This document shows, one piece after another, positions 1 through 7,418 of a stretch of DNA of 10,637 nt. The position numbers and the translations under genes were made by a program. The stretch is taken from NCBI GenBank assembly GCA_937995275.1, contig CALKKN010000086.1, positions 1 through 10,637 of the forward strand, read 5' to 3'. Numbering within the stretch: position 1 is the stretch's first letter; each line of letters starts with the position of its first letter. The notes under the pieces were generated by a model. That model was not told where the DNA came from, did no database searches, and saw only the letters and a program-made list of their open reading frames with translations. Origin of the DNA: an uncultured Lysobacterales bacterium. Lineage in GTDB: Bacteria > Pseudomonadota > Gammaproteobacteria > Xanthomonadales > SZUA-36.

Positions 1-2
1 TC

Positions 3-1256
3 CCGTCGGAGGGCGAACTGCCGCACCACCAGACCTTGTTCTACCGCGAAGGACCGCTGGCCACCACCAAGGTATTCAGCGACCCCGTTACGGACGAGAA
101 GCAGATGAGCGTGGACGGCATCACGATCGGCGGCACCGGCAACACCGAGTTCAAGCAGCTGCTGTTGGCGCATCTGCCGAAACTGCTGCTGGACGACGTC
201 TCGACCGAGCTGTCGGTGGGCGTGGGATCCGGCATCCTGGCGGGCGAAAGCGCTCTGCATTCGCGGGTGCGCGAAATCACCGGCGTCGAAATCGAACCCA
301 GCGTGATCGAGGGCGCCGCCTGGTTCGCCGAGGAGAACCATGACGTGCTGCAGAACCCGAGGCTGCGGGTGGTTCAGGATGACATCGGCAATTTCCTGCG
401 CACGACCACGGACCGCTACCAGGTGATCTCGGCCGACGAGAAGACCGCCGACGAGTACGCCTCGAACGGCTTTTCGTATTCGCGGGAATACTACGAACTG
501 CTGCTGGGCCACCTGGCCCCGAACGGCCTGGTGGCGCAATGGGTGCCGACCACGCTGCCGCCGCGCCAGTACCGGATGGTGCTCAAGACCTTCGCCAGCG
601 TTTTCCCCCACGTCCAGCTGTGGTACTTCCTGCCCGCGTACAAGCGCGGGCCGTTCAGCACCATCCTGATCGGCTCGCGGGAACCCGTCGCCATCGAGCC
701 GGTGCGGATCGACGAACGCTTCGCCGCCCAGCCGGAGGCCTTTGGCAGCCTGGAGCGCTACGGGATCACATCCGCAATGGCGCTGCTGCCGCATTTCATC
801 GCGTCCGACGGCGTGCTCCGGGATGCGGTAGCGTCGGCGGACGTCAACAGCCTGGATTTTCCCCATTACGAGTTCTACCGGCCCTGGGACTACGCCCGGG
901 ACCGCGCCGGGAAGGTGGTCGAAAACCACGAACTCCTCATCGATCTCAAGCGCAAGGCCTATCCGGAGTTCCTGACCGCCCTGGCAGGCAAGGTACCCGA
1001 CCGCGTACGCCTGCGGCAGGGCCTGACCGCCGAAGAACGCTACCTGAAGGGTTTCGCAAGGTTCCTGACCGGCATGCCACTTGAGGAGAGTTACCGGGTC
1101 TTCGACGACGCCCTGGCCGTAGCGCCCTGGAACGACAGCCTGCGCGCGCGCATCTACGCCCAGTACCGCTACCTGGCTTCGACCCGCCGCGATCCCGGCG
1201 AGCGCGCGCTGCTGATGGGGCGGGCCGCGGCGCTGTACCCCAAGCGCAGCGACTGA
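3..1256 (+). CDS. Spermidine-synthase-like SAM-binding protein, C-terminal part (5' end cut by window)
   Basis: The open frame runs in from the left edge with no stop before 1256, and the residues before the first possible start (a TTG at 36) already fit the family, so the true start lies upstream. An FYREGPLA motif and a VDG..IGGT segment match the N-terminal beta part of polyamine synthases. The SAM-binding loop VGVGSGILAG (about 212-241) follows, then GVEIEPSVIEGA and a DDIGNFL segment (the usual adenine/acidic motif). Next come ISADEKTADEY at the catalytic-Asp position, and FSYSREYYELL with VAQWVPT, typical of the long 'fused MFS/spermidine synthase' group. The last 100 or so residues are helical and TPR-like. 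The family transfers aminopropyl groups from decarboxylated SAM to polyamines, but the acidic motif here is not the classical D-x-T-DP-x-GP, so the real substrate is uncertain. Membrane helices may lie in the missing N-terminal half. Family assignment is firm; function is not. Confidence 0.82.
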   Translation, partial: PSEGELPHHQTLFYREGPLATTKVFSDPVTDEKQMSVDGITIGGTGNTEFKQLLLAHLPKLLLDDVSTELSVGVGSGILAGESALHSRVREITGVEIEPSVIEGAAWFAEENHDVLQNPRLRVVQDDIGNFLRTTTDRYQVISADEKTADEYASNGFSYSREYYELLLGHLAPNGLVAQWVPTTLPPRQYRMVLKTFASVFPHVQLWYFLPAYKRGPFSTILIGSREPVAIEPVRIDERFAAQPEAFGSLERYGITSAMALLPHFIASDGVLRDAVASADVNSLDFPHYEFYRPWDYARDRAGKVVENHELLIDLKRKAYPEFLTALAGKVPDRVRLRQGLTAEERYLKGFARFLTGMPLEESYRVFDDALAVAPWNDSLRARIYAQYRYLASTRRDPGERALLMGRAAALYPKRSD

Positions 1257-1512
1257 CCGCGCGCCGGCCGGGCCCGGTCGATTTCCTACGTCAATCCGGT
1301 CGCCCCACCGGCCCCGATCTGCACCGGATGACCATCGCGGACCGCACTGCCGCAGCCCTACATTGAGCACTGGCCGGACAGGGCCCGCGCGAGGGGATCG
1401 CGGCGCACGGCCCTGCTTCCACTTCCTGGATCCGATCCAGCAACACGACCTGCTGCGGGGCCCGATTGTCCAACAAGCTCAAGATCCATGATAGCTTGAC
1501 ACGGCTGCCGTA

Positions 1513-1535
1513 CCCCGCGGGTTTTCGAAACGGGG
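1513..1535 (+). promoter_or_regulatory. Bulged hairpin in the leader just before the Rhs start codon
   Basis: CCCC at 1513-1516 pairs with GGGG at 1532-1535. GTTT at 1521-1524 pairs with AAAC at 1528-1531 around a three-base loop, leaving GCGG as a bulge. The GGGG arm is the only purine-rich, SD-like stretch ahead of the ATG at 1544, so the fold could hide the ribosome site and dampen translation. This is read by eye; no folding energy was computed. Confidence 0.3.
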
Positions 1536-1543
1536 CAAACGTC

Positions 1544-4500
1544 ATGAACTCACCCACTCTTTCTCGCGTGCTTCTTGCGATGCTCGGCTGCCTGAGCCTG
1601 TTGGCGGTCGACGCGGCGGCCCAGGCCGGACCCGAGAACAAGCGTTGCCTGACCCGCGAACAATTGCTCATCGAGCCGCTGTTCTCCGCCTGCCCGGCGC
1701 TGATCGACGAGGCCTCGGTGTCCGACAATTCGTTCATCGCCAAGCTCTGGCTGAACGGCGGGCCGTCGACCTACACCATGCGCTGGCTGGGCCAGAACTA
1801 CTTTACCGAGCGGACGTTCACCTTCGACGAGGATACGGGCCTGTACGACGGATTCTGCGGGACCTACGCCTGCTCCATCCCGCCCGGTGGCTGGGTGGAG
1901 ACGGAGCACTGGGAATATTTCGTGGGCACGCTGCTGGCGGAAAACGTGGGCTCCTGGACCTACGAAGAACTGCACGACGGGGTCGCCTTTCAGTCGCGGA
2001 CCTTCGACGTCCGCGAACTCGAGCTGACGGCCCTCAGCGGTGACGGCCAGCTGGGCGTGGTCGACGAGCCGCTCGCCCGGCCGCTGCGTCTGCAGCTCGA
2101 GTCCTTCGAGGGCATCGGCATCGAAGACGAGGTCATCGGCTGGGAGCTGAACGGTCCGAGGGGCGCCAAACGGGCGTCCGTCTCCGGTATCGGCAGCGGC
2201 AGCGAAACCGACGAGGCAGGTATCGACGAGGCGTTCATCCGGCTGGGCTCCAAGCCGGGCACCTATACGCTGCGCCTGAACAACCGCCGTATTACCCCCG
2301 ACTCGGAGCCCACCTTCACGTTTACCGCCATCGACGACATTGCGGACACTGATCCGGTCGAGGAGCACCCGGAGTTCGAGGAGGGCGTGGGTGAGAACCG
2401 GTCCCAGCAGTGTGATTATGTCGGCAACCCGGTCGCGCTCTCGCTGGGCAACAAGTTCCAGCGCGAGGTCGACCTGGATGCGACCGGCCTGTCGCCCGTC
2501 GAATTCGCTCGCTACCACAACAGCCTCGGATTCGTCTCGAACTCGTTCGCCAACTACTGGACGCACACCTACGACCGTTATGTCGAGATTCCGGTCGATC
2601 CGCTGTTCGACCCGGTGAAAGTGGTGCGGCCCGACGGGAAAAAGATCAACTTCACCTGGAACGGGGTCGCCTACCAGGCTTACCCCGGCGTGGTTTCGAC
2701 ACTGGAGCAGACTGCCGATGGCTGGCGGTTCACCGGCGAGGACCTGACCATCGAGAACTTCGATGCGGACGGGCGCCTGATCGACATCACCGATCTGGCC
2801 GGGCGGGTGCAGTCCGCCACCCACGATGCGGGCGGCCGGCTGGTGCGGATCGACAGCAACACCGGCGGCAGCCTCGAATTCGGGTACGACGGCAGCGACC
2901 GGCTGAATTCCGTGACCGACCAGGCCGGCCGGACCTGGGGCTACCGCTACGACACCCTGGGCCGGCTGGCCTTCGTCGACCACCCCGACGGCACCACCCG
3001 CGAGTACCATTACGAAGACCTGCGACACGCCTATGCGCTGACGGGCATCACCTCGGAGAACGGCCAGCGCTTTGCCTGGTACGAGTACGACGGTGAGGGC
3101 CGCGCGACGGCGTCCTACCATGCCGGAGAGGCCGATCGCGTGGACGTTCATTACGAGGCGGACGGCAGCCGGGTCGTGACGGACCCGCTCGGCCACTCCA
3201 CGGTCTACCAGACGCGAATCGAACACAAACGCGGTGTGCTGGAGAGCATCAGCGGGCCGGTCTGCTCCGAGGGGTGCGGCGAGACCGATGTCCAACAGAC
3301 CTACGACGACGCCCTGAACGTCATCAGCCGCACGGCCCACGGCGTAACCACGCTGTTCGGCGACTTCGACTCGCGAGGACAACCCGGCTACGTGATTCAG
3401 GCCGCCGGCACGGCCGAGGAAAAGCGGATCGACTACCAGTACGACCCGACCTTTCCCAACCGCATCACCCGGATACAGGAGCCGTCCGTTTATGCCGGTG
3501 AGTCCAGGGTCACCACCAGGACTTACGATTTCTACGGCAACCTGACCAGCGAGACCATCGAAGGGTTCGACCCGTTCGGCGCGCCCGTGTCGCGCACCGT
3601 CACTCACACTTACGACGGCCCCTTCGGCCAGATCAGCGCAACTGACGGCCCGCGGACGGATGTCAGCGACGTTACCCTCTACGAGTACTACCCGGACGAC
3701 GCAGCCGAGGGTAGAAACCGGGTTCGCCTGAGGGCAGTCATCGACCCGAACGGCATCCGCATCCGCGACCAGATCGTCTACAGCGCGAGCGGCAAGGTGC
3801 TCGCCGAAGCCCGTCCAAATGGCGTGGCGCTGACCTACGAATATTACGAGGGCAACGACCACATCAGGTCGCTGACCGAATCCGGCGGAGGGGTATTCAA
3901 CCGGACCCGGTGGGAATACACGCCGGCGGGCGACGTGCAGCGCCTGATCGTCGACGATGAGACGGGCGCGGAAATCGTCACTCAGTTCAGCTATGACGCG
4001 GCGCGGCGGCTGGTGCGGGTGGACTCCCGCATTACCCGGGACCAGCCCTTCATGGCGAACCAGTGGGTCACCTACGAGTTCGACGCGGCCGGGAACGTCG
4101 TCACCGAGACAGCCGGCTCCGCCGACACGCCGGGGGGCGATCTCCTCATCGACAGGGTGTTCGACGCCTACAACCGGGTCGACACGATCGCCCGCGGCGG
4201 GGTGGTCGAGGATTTCGACTACAACCCCGACGGCACCCTCGCCGCGCGGACCGACGGGAACCTCCATTCCACGACCTACGGTTACGACGCCTTCCGGCGG
4301 CTGACGACCAGTCAACTACTGGGCCAACCGGCCACAGTGTTCGAATATGACACGCATGGCCACCGGGTGTCCGTGATCGCCCCGGGCGATCAGGCGACAC
4401 GGTACTGGTACGACGACCTGGGGAACCTCGTGAGGCAGGAGAGCCCGGATACCGGAGTTACGAGCTGGACCTACAATCCGTCCGGACAAGCGGCCACCGA

Positions 4501-6760
4501 AACCGATGCCAGGGGCCAGGTGACCGTGTTCAGCTACGATGCCGCCAGCCGCCCGACCGGCATCGACCGGGCCGGCGCGAACGACGATGTCAGCTATGGC
4601 CATGACTCCTGTCCGAACGGTTCGGGGCGACTCTGCACCGCCACAACGGGCTGGGGGCACACCACCGAGTATGGCTGGAACCCCGTCGGGGAACTCGTCA
4701 CGGTGACGACCAATGAAGGCCAGATCCAGTACAGGCACGGCCCCGGCGGCACGCTGACCTCCATCACCTATCCCTCGGGGCGCACCGTCGACTTCGATAT
4801 CGATCGAGGCGGCCTGCCCGTAGAGATCAGGCTGGCCCAGCCGGGCCTGCCGGATGCGATCCTGGTGCAGGACATCCGGTATTCGCCGCTGGGGCGACCG
4901 GTTGCCTGGCAGTTTGCCAATGGCCTGCAAACTTCGATCACGTTCGACGGCAGGCATCGGCCCCAGACGATCGACGTACCCGGCGTAATGAACTGGCTGG
5001 CGGAGGCCTATGACGGCAACGACAACCTCCTCTCGCTGAACGGCAGCGGCGGTGCGGTCAACTACGCTTACGACGCGCTCGACCGGCTGACTGCCGCGGT
5101 ATCAGGCACGGTTGATCTGGGCTACAGCTACGACGCGGTGGGCAATCGACTGGCCCGCACCGCAGACGGTGCGGTTGAACCCGGCAGCTATGATCCCGGC
5201 TCCAACCGGATACTCGGTTATGGAGACCGGCAATTCACGCTCGATCCGAACGGCAACACCACCGGCGTGTCCGTCGGCGGACTGCCGGCCGCGGACTACG
5301 TCTACTCGGGCCATGACCGTTTGTACGAAGTAGTCGATTCTGCATCCTCGACGACCCTGGCCTCCTATCGCTACGACGCCCTGGGCCGGCGGGTCGAGAA
5401 AACCACCGCCGAGGGAACGCGAAAATTCATCTATGGCCTGCGCGGCGAACTGCTGGTCGAACTGGACGGCGCGGGCGATATCCTGCACGAGTTCGTCTAC
5501 CTGGGCGGCCAGCCGGTCGCGGATCTGCACGAGGTGGCCGCCGTCTCGCCGCTCGTTTCACCGGGCGAAATCGTCATCGACGACAGTGACGCCACCGTGT
5601 TCGGCAGCAACTGGCAGACCAAATCCAGTCCGCACGCGGTCAACGGAACCTACCTGCAGAACCGGAAGCGGCGAGACCGGGCAGTGCGCTGGTACGTGGA
5701 CCAGCCGGGATTTGCGGGCGGCGCGCACGATGTATTCGTGAAGTGGCTCGAGCCGGGCGGGGACGGCTTCAGCACCCGTTACGAAGTGCAGGTCAGCGGT
5801 CAGCCCAATGAATCCGTGTGGGTCGACCATGCCTCGCACGAACTGGGCGACTGGGTGCTGCTCGGCAACTTCGAATTCGCGCCCGCCGGGAGCAGCCCGA
5901 CCCAGTACGTGGACCTTACCGGTTTCTACAACGACACCGGTTTCGAAGGCACGTTCCTCGAGGCGGACGCGATCAAGCTCGTCCCGACATCCATTCCCGC
6001 CGGCGCGTCACAGCCGATATTCATTCACGGCGACCACCTCGGGACACCGCAATTCGCCACCGACCTGGATGGCGCGGTCGTCTGGTCCGCCTCCTATCTG
6101 CCCTTCGGGGAAGCCTCAGTGGATGAAGACCCCGACGGCGACGGCACGAACTATTCCCTGAACATCCGCCTGCCGGGCCAGTACTTCGATGCCGAGTCGG
6201 GGCTGCACTACAACTATTTCAGGACCTACGACCCCACGCTGGGCCGCTACCTGGAGAGCGATCCGGCCGGGCTGGTGGATGGTCCGAATACCTATATTTA
6301 TGCGTTGAATTCGCCCATCAAATACGCCGATCCGATGGGACTTTGGGTCAAACGATGTTCCCGTAAGCTCGGCGGCCCCGCACAACCACCGGTCGATCCC
6401 AACACTCGAAATCCCCTTCGTCACGATTTCCTGGTCGTGAGCGGAAGCGTCTATAGTTTTCAGTCCGGAGGGAGCAACTGGTGGGACATATTCCTGAGCC
6501 AGGGCCGAATTGACAACAACGAATGGGAGAATACGCTCTGTGTCATGGTTTGTGACGACGATCGCTTCGACCAGTTCGTGAAAGACGCGGTGAACCAGAT
6601 CGGCGCGCCCACTTATTGCATCGGTGCGTTTCCCGGCACACCCGAATACAAAGCGGGCGCCCGGAACTGCCAAACGTGGGCTGACGAGGTGATCCGACTG
6701 GCAAGGAAAAACTACCTGGCGGGAAATCGTGTAAATTGTCCCAGGTGTTTCGCGAACTGA
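1544..6760 (+). CDS. Secreted Rhs/YD-repeat protein with variable C-terminal effector-like tip
   Basis: This is a 1738-residue protein. The ATG at 1544 is preferred over the TTG at 1466 because a Sec signal peptide starts there: a short N-region with Arg8, hydrophobic residues 9-22, and an AQA cleavage site near residue 28. Domains in order: Cys-containing N-module (29-175); Ig-like beta domain (about 176-265); DUF6531-like segment (about 294-375, with GNPVALSLGNKF and FARYHNSLGF); YD repeats to about 1335 (for example GYRYDTLGRL and YRYDALGRR); an inserted golvesin-C-terminal-like beta domain (about 1342-1481); and the Rhs-associated core (about 1493-1601, HGDHLGTP through DPMGLW). The core's paired SDPAGL and ADPMGL motifs match those linked to autoproteolytic release in the family. 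The tip (1602-1738) has RHDFLV (His1627) and NCQTWADEV (Cys1709), suggesting a permuted papain/NlpC-like hydrolase. The repeats probably form a shell around the tip. No PAAR domain is seen, so export is likely by Sec rather than as a type VI spike. The Rhs call is secure; tip activity is inference. Confidence 0.93.
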   Translation: MNSPTLSRVLLAMLGCLSLLAVDAAAQAGPENKRCLTREQLLIEPLFSACPALIDEASVSDNSFIAKLWLNGGPSTYTMRWLGQNYFTERTFTFDEDTGLYDGFCGTYACSIPPGGWVETEHWEYFVGTLLAENVGSWTYEELHDGVAFQSRTFDVRELELTALSGDGQLGVVDEPLARPLRLQLESFEGIGIEDEVIGWELNGPRGAKRASVSGIGSGSETDEAGIDEAFIRLGSKPGTYTLRLNNRRITPDSEPTFTFTAIDDIADTDPVEEHPEFEEGVGENRSQQCDYVGNPVALSLGNKFQREVDLDATGLSPVEFARYHNSLGFVSNSFANYWTHTYDRYVEIPVDPLFDPVKVVRPDGKKINFTWNGVAYQAYPGVVSTLEQTADGWRFTGEDLTIENFDADGRLIDITDLAGRVQSATHDAGGRLVRIDSNTGGSLEFGYDGSDRLNSVTDQAGRTWGYRYDTLGRLAFVDHPDGTTREYHYEDLRHAYALTGITSENGQRFAWYEYDGEGRATASYHAGEADRVDVHYEADGSRVVTDPLGHSTVYQTRIEHKRGVLESISGPVCSEGCGETDVQQTYDDALNVISRTAHGVTTLFGDFDSRGQPGYVIQAAGTAEEKRIDYQYDPTFPNRITRIQEPSVYAGESRVTTRTYDFYGNLTSETIEGFDPFGAPVSRTVTHTYDGPFGQISATDGPRTDVSDVTLYEYYPDDAAEGRNRVRLRAVIDPNGIRIRDQIVYSASGKVLAEARPNGVALTYEYYEGNDHIRSLTESGGGVFNRTRWEYTPAGDVQRLIVDDETGAEIVTQFSYDAARRLVRVDSRITRDQPFMANQWVTYEFDAAGNVVTETAGSADTPGGDLLIDRVFDAYNRVDTIARGGVVEDFDYNPDGTLAARTDGNLHSTTYGYDAFRRLTTSQLLGQPATVFEYDTHGHRVSVIAPGDQATRYWYDDLGNLVRQESPDTGVTSWTYNPSGQAATETDARGQVTVFSYDAASRPTGIDRAGANDDVSYGHDSCPNGSGRLCTATTGWGHTTEYGWNPVGELVTVTTNEGQIQYRHGPGGTLTSITYPSGRTVDFDIDRGGLPVEIRLAQPGLPDAILVQDIRYSPLGRPVAWQFANGLQTSITFDGRHRPQTIDVPGVMNWLAEAYDGNDNLLSLNGSGGAVNYAYDALDRLTAAVSGTVDLGYSYDAVGNRLARTADGAVEPGSYDPGSNRILGYGDRQFTLDPNGNTTGVSVGGLPAADYVYSGHDRLYEVVDSASSTTLASYRYDALGRRVEKTTAEGTRKFIYGLRGELLVELDGAGDILHEFVYLGGQPVADLHEVAAVSPLVSPGEIVIDDSDATVFGSNWQTKSSPHAVNGTYLQNRKRRDRAVRWYVDQPGFAGGAHDVFVKWLEPGGDGFSTRYEVQVSGQPNESVWVDHASHELGDWVLLGNFEFAPAGSSPTQYVDLTGFYNDTGFEGTFLEADAIKLVPTSIPAGASQPIFIHGDHLGTPQFATDLDGAVVWSASYLPFGEASVDEDPDGDGTNYSLNIRLPGQYFDAESGLHYNYFRTYDPTLGRYLESDPAGLVDGPNTYIYALNSPIKYADPMGLWVKRCSRKLGGPAQPPVDPNTRNPLRHDFLVVSGSVYSFQSGGSNWWDIFLSQGRIDNNEWENTLCVMVCDDDRFDQFVKDAVNQIGAPTYCIGAFPGTPEYKAGARNCQTWADEVIRLARKNYLAGNRVNCPRCFAN

Positions 6761-6772
6761 GCGGCGCTTTTG

Positions 6773-7201
6773 ATGAAAGAGTTTTTCCTGATCCTGTTTT
6801 TTGCCGAATCGGTACTGCTGACTCCGCAGCCGGTTGACATCGAGGGCGAAGTCACCTTGCAGCTCGCCGAACCGGTGTCGGCAATCACCAGCGGAGCGAA
6901 TGTCCGCATCGACGTGACCGGCAACATTGTGGACACCGTGGACCTTTCCAACGCGGTAGCCGTGCTCGACTACCTGGCGCAGCGGTATCCGGACGGTTCG
7001 GTGACCGCAACGTTGACGACAGACAGAGGGGAGAAGACGATCCTCGAGCGGGTCAGTGGCTCGACCAGCGGCGAGAAGGCAGAGCTGGTTGTTTCGTCAT
7101 CTTCCGGCGTGCAGACGGATATCGACTTCTCCGAGTTGAGAATTGCCTCGACGACGCCTCTGCGGGCGGTGACGGTCACCTGGCAGAACCACGCCAAATA
7201 G
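6773..7201 (+). CDS. Hypothetical 142-residue protein directly after the Rhs tip; candidate immunity protein
   Basis: I do not recognise a family. The start chosen is the ATG at 6773, right after an in-frame TTG at 6770; the SD is weak (GAGCGG near 6759-6764). The N-terminus is Lys2 followed by a hydrophobic run (residues 5-17, FFLILFFAESVLL), which could be a signal peptide or membrane anchor, though no clean AXA cleavage site follows. The rest is rich in Val, Thr and Ser with alternating hydrophobics (DIEGEVTLQL, ANVRIDVTGNI, RAVTVTWQN), suggesting a beta-sandwich outside the cytoplasm. A short segment, AVAVLDYLAQRYPDG, looks helical. It begins 12 bases after the Rhs stop, the usual place for the partner of an Rhs tip. 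An exported partner would suit a tip acting in the periplasm. It could equally be an accessory or unrelated gene. Confidence 0.72.
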   Translation: MKEFFLILFFAESVLLTPQPVDIEGEVTLQLAEPVSAITSGANVRIDVTGNIVDTVDLSNAVAVLDYLAQRYPDGSVTATLTTDRGEKTILERVSGSTSGEKAELVVSSSSGVQTDIDFSELRIASTTPLRAVTVTWQNHAK

Positions 7202-7204
7202 GGG

Positions 7205-7209
7205 AGGAG
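7205..7209 (+). promoter_or_regulatory. Strong Shine-Dalgarno fixing a TTG start
   Basis: GGGGAGGAGA spans 7201-7210, with AGGAG at 7205-7209, five bases before the TTG at 7215. It begins on the last base of the preceding TAG stop, so translation of the two small genes is probably coupled. This site decides the unusual start of the 67-residue gene. Confidence 0.75.
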
Positions 7210-7214
7210 AGTCC

Positions 7215-7418
7215 TTGATTACCGCCTACGCAGTGTTTTTCGTTCTCGGAATCGTGGTGTTCCTGGCGACCGGGCGATTCAGCCTGCCGAAGCGCCTCAT
7301 CATCGCGGCGACCATCTTCCTGCTGCCTTCGATCGGACTGACGATCTGGGTATGGTCGATTGGCGACGAACCCCAACCGGGGGCCGTCACGGTTGGTTCG
7401 CAGCCTGTGGACAACTGA
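7215..7418 (+). CDS. Small two-helix membrane protein (67 aa); candidate second immunity or accessory protein
   Basis: The gene starts with TTG, supported by a near-perfect SD at 7205-7209. Two hydrophobic stretches are clear: residues about 3-20 (AYAVFFVLGIVVFLA) and about 28-50 (LIIAATIFLLPSIGLTIWVW). They are joined by a short basic loop (GRFSLPKR), and an acidic, Pro/Gly-rich tail ends the protein. By the positive-inside rule the loop would face the cytoplasm and both ends the periplasm. No family is recognised. It sits 13 bases after the 142-residue gene and is probably in the same transcript as the Rhs gene. Small inner-membrane proteins are common immunity partners of toxins acting on the envelope, but nothing in the sequence proves that role here. 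Confidence 0.68.
   Translation: MITAYAVFFVLGIVVFLATGRFSLPKRLIIAATIFLLPSIGLTIWVWSIGDEPQPGAVTVGSQPVDN

Noticed and set aside
1255..1280. GC-rich palindromic stretch after the spermidine-synthase-like stop, considered as a terminator
   Set aside because: The CCGGGCCCGG core and GACCG/CGGTC arms are present, but only a short T-poor tract follows, so intrinsic termination is not supported.
1466..1543. Upstream extension of the Rhs frame to a TTG at 1466
   Set aside because: It would place a clear Sec signal peptide internally, and no ribosome site precedes the TTG.
1550..4315. A 921-codon open frame on the minus strand opposite the Rhs gene
   Set aside because: It mirrors the strongly biased codons of the YD-repeat frame, has low-complexity Val/Gly/Arg-rich translation, and no family motifs. 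The + strand product is unmistakable.
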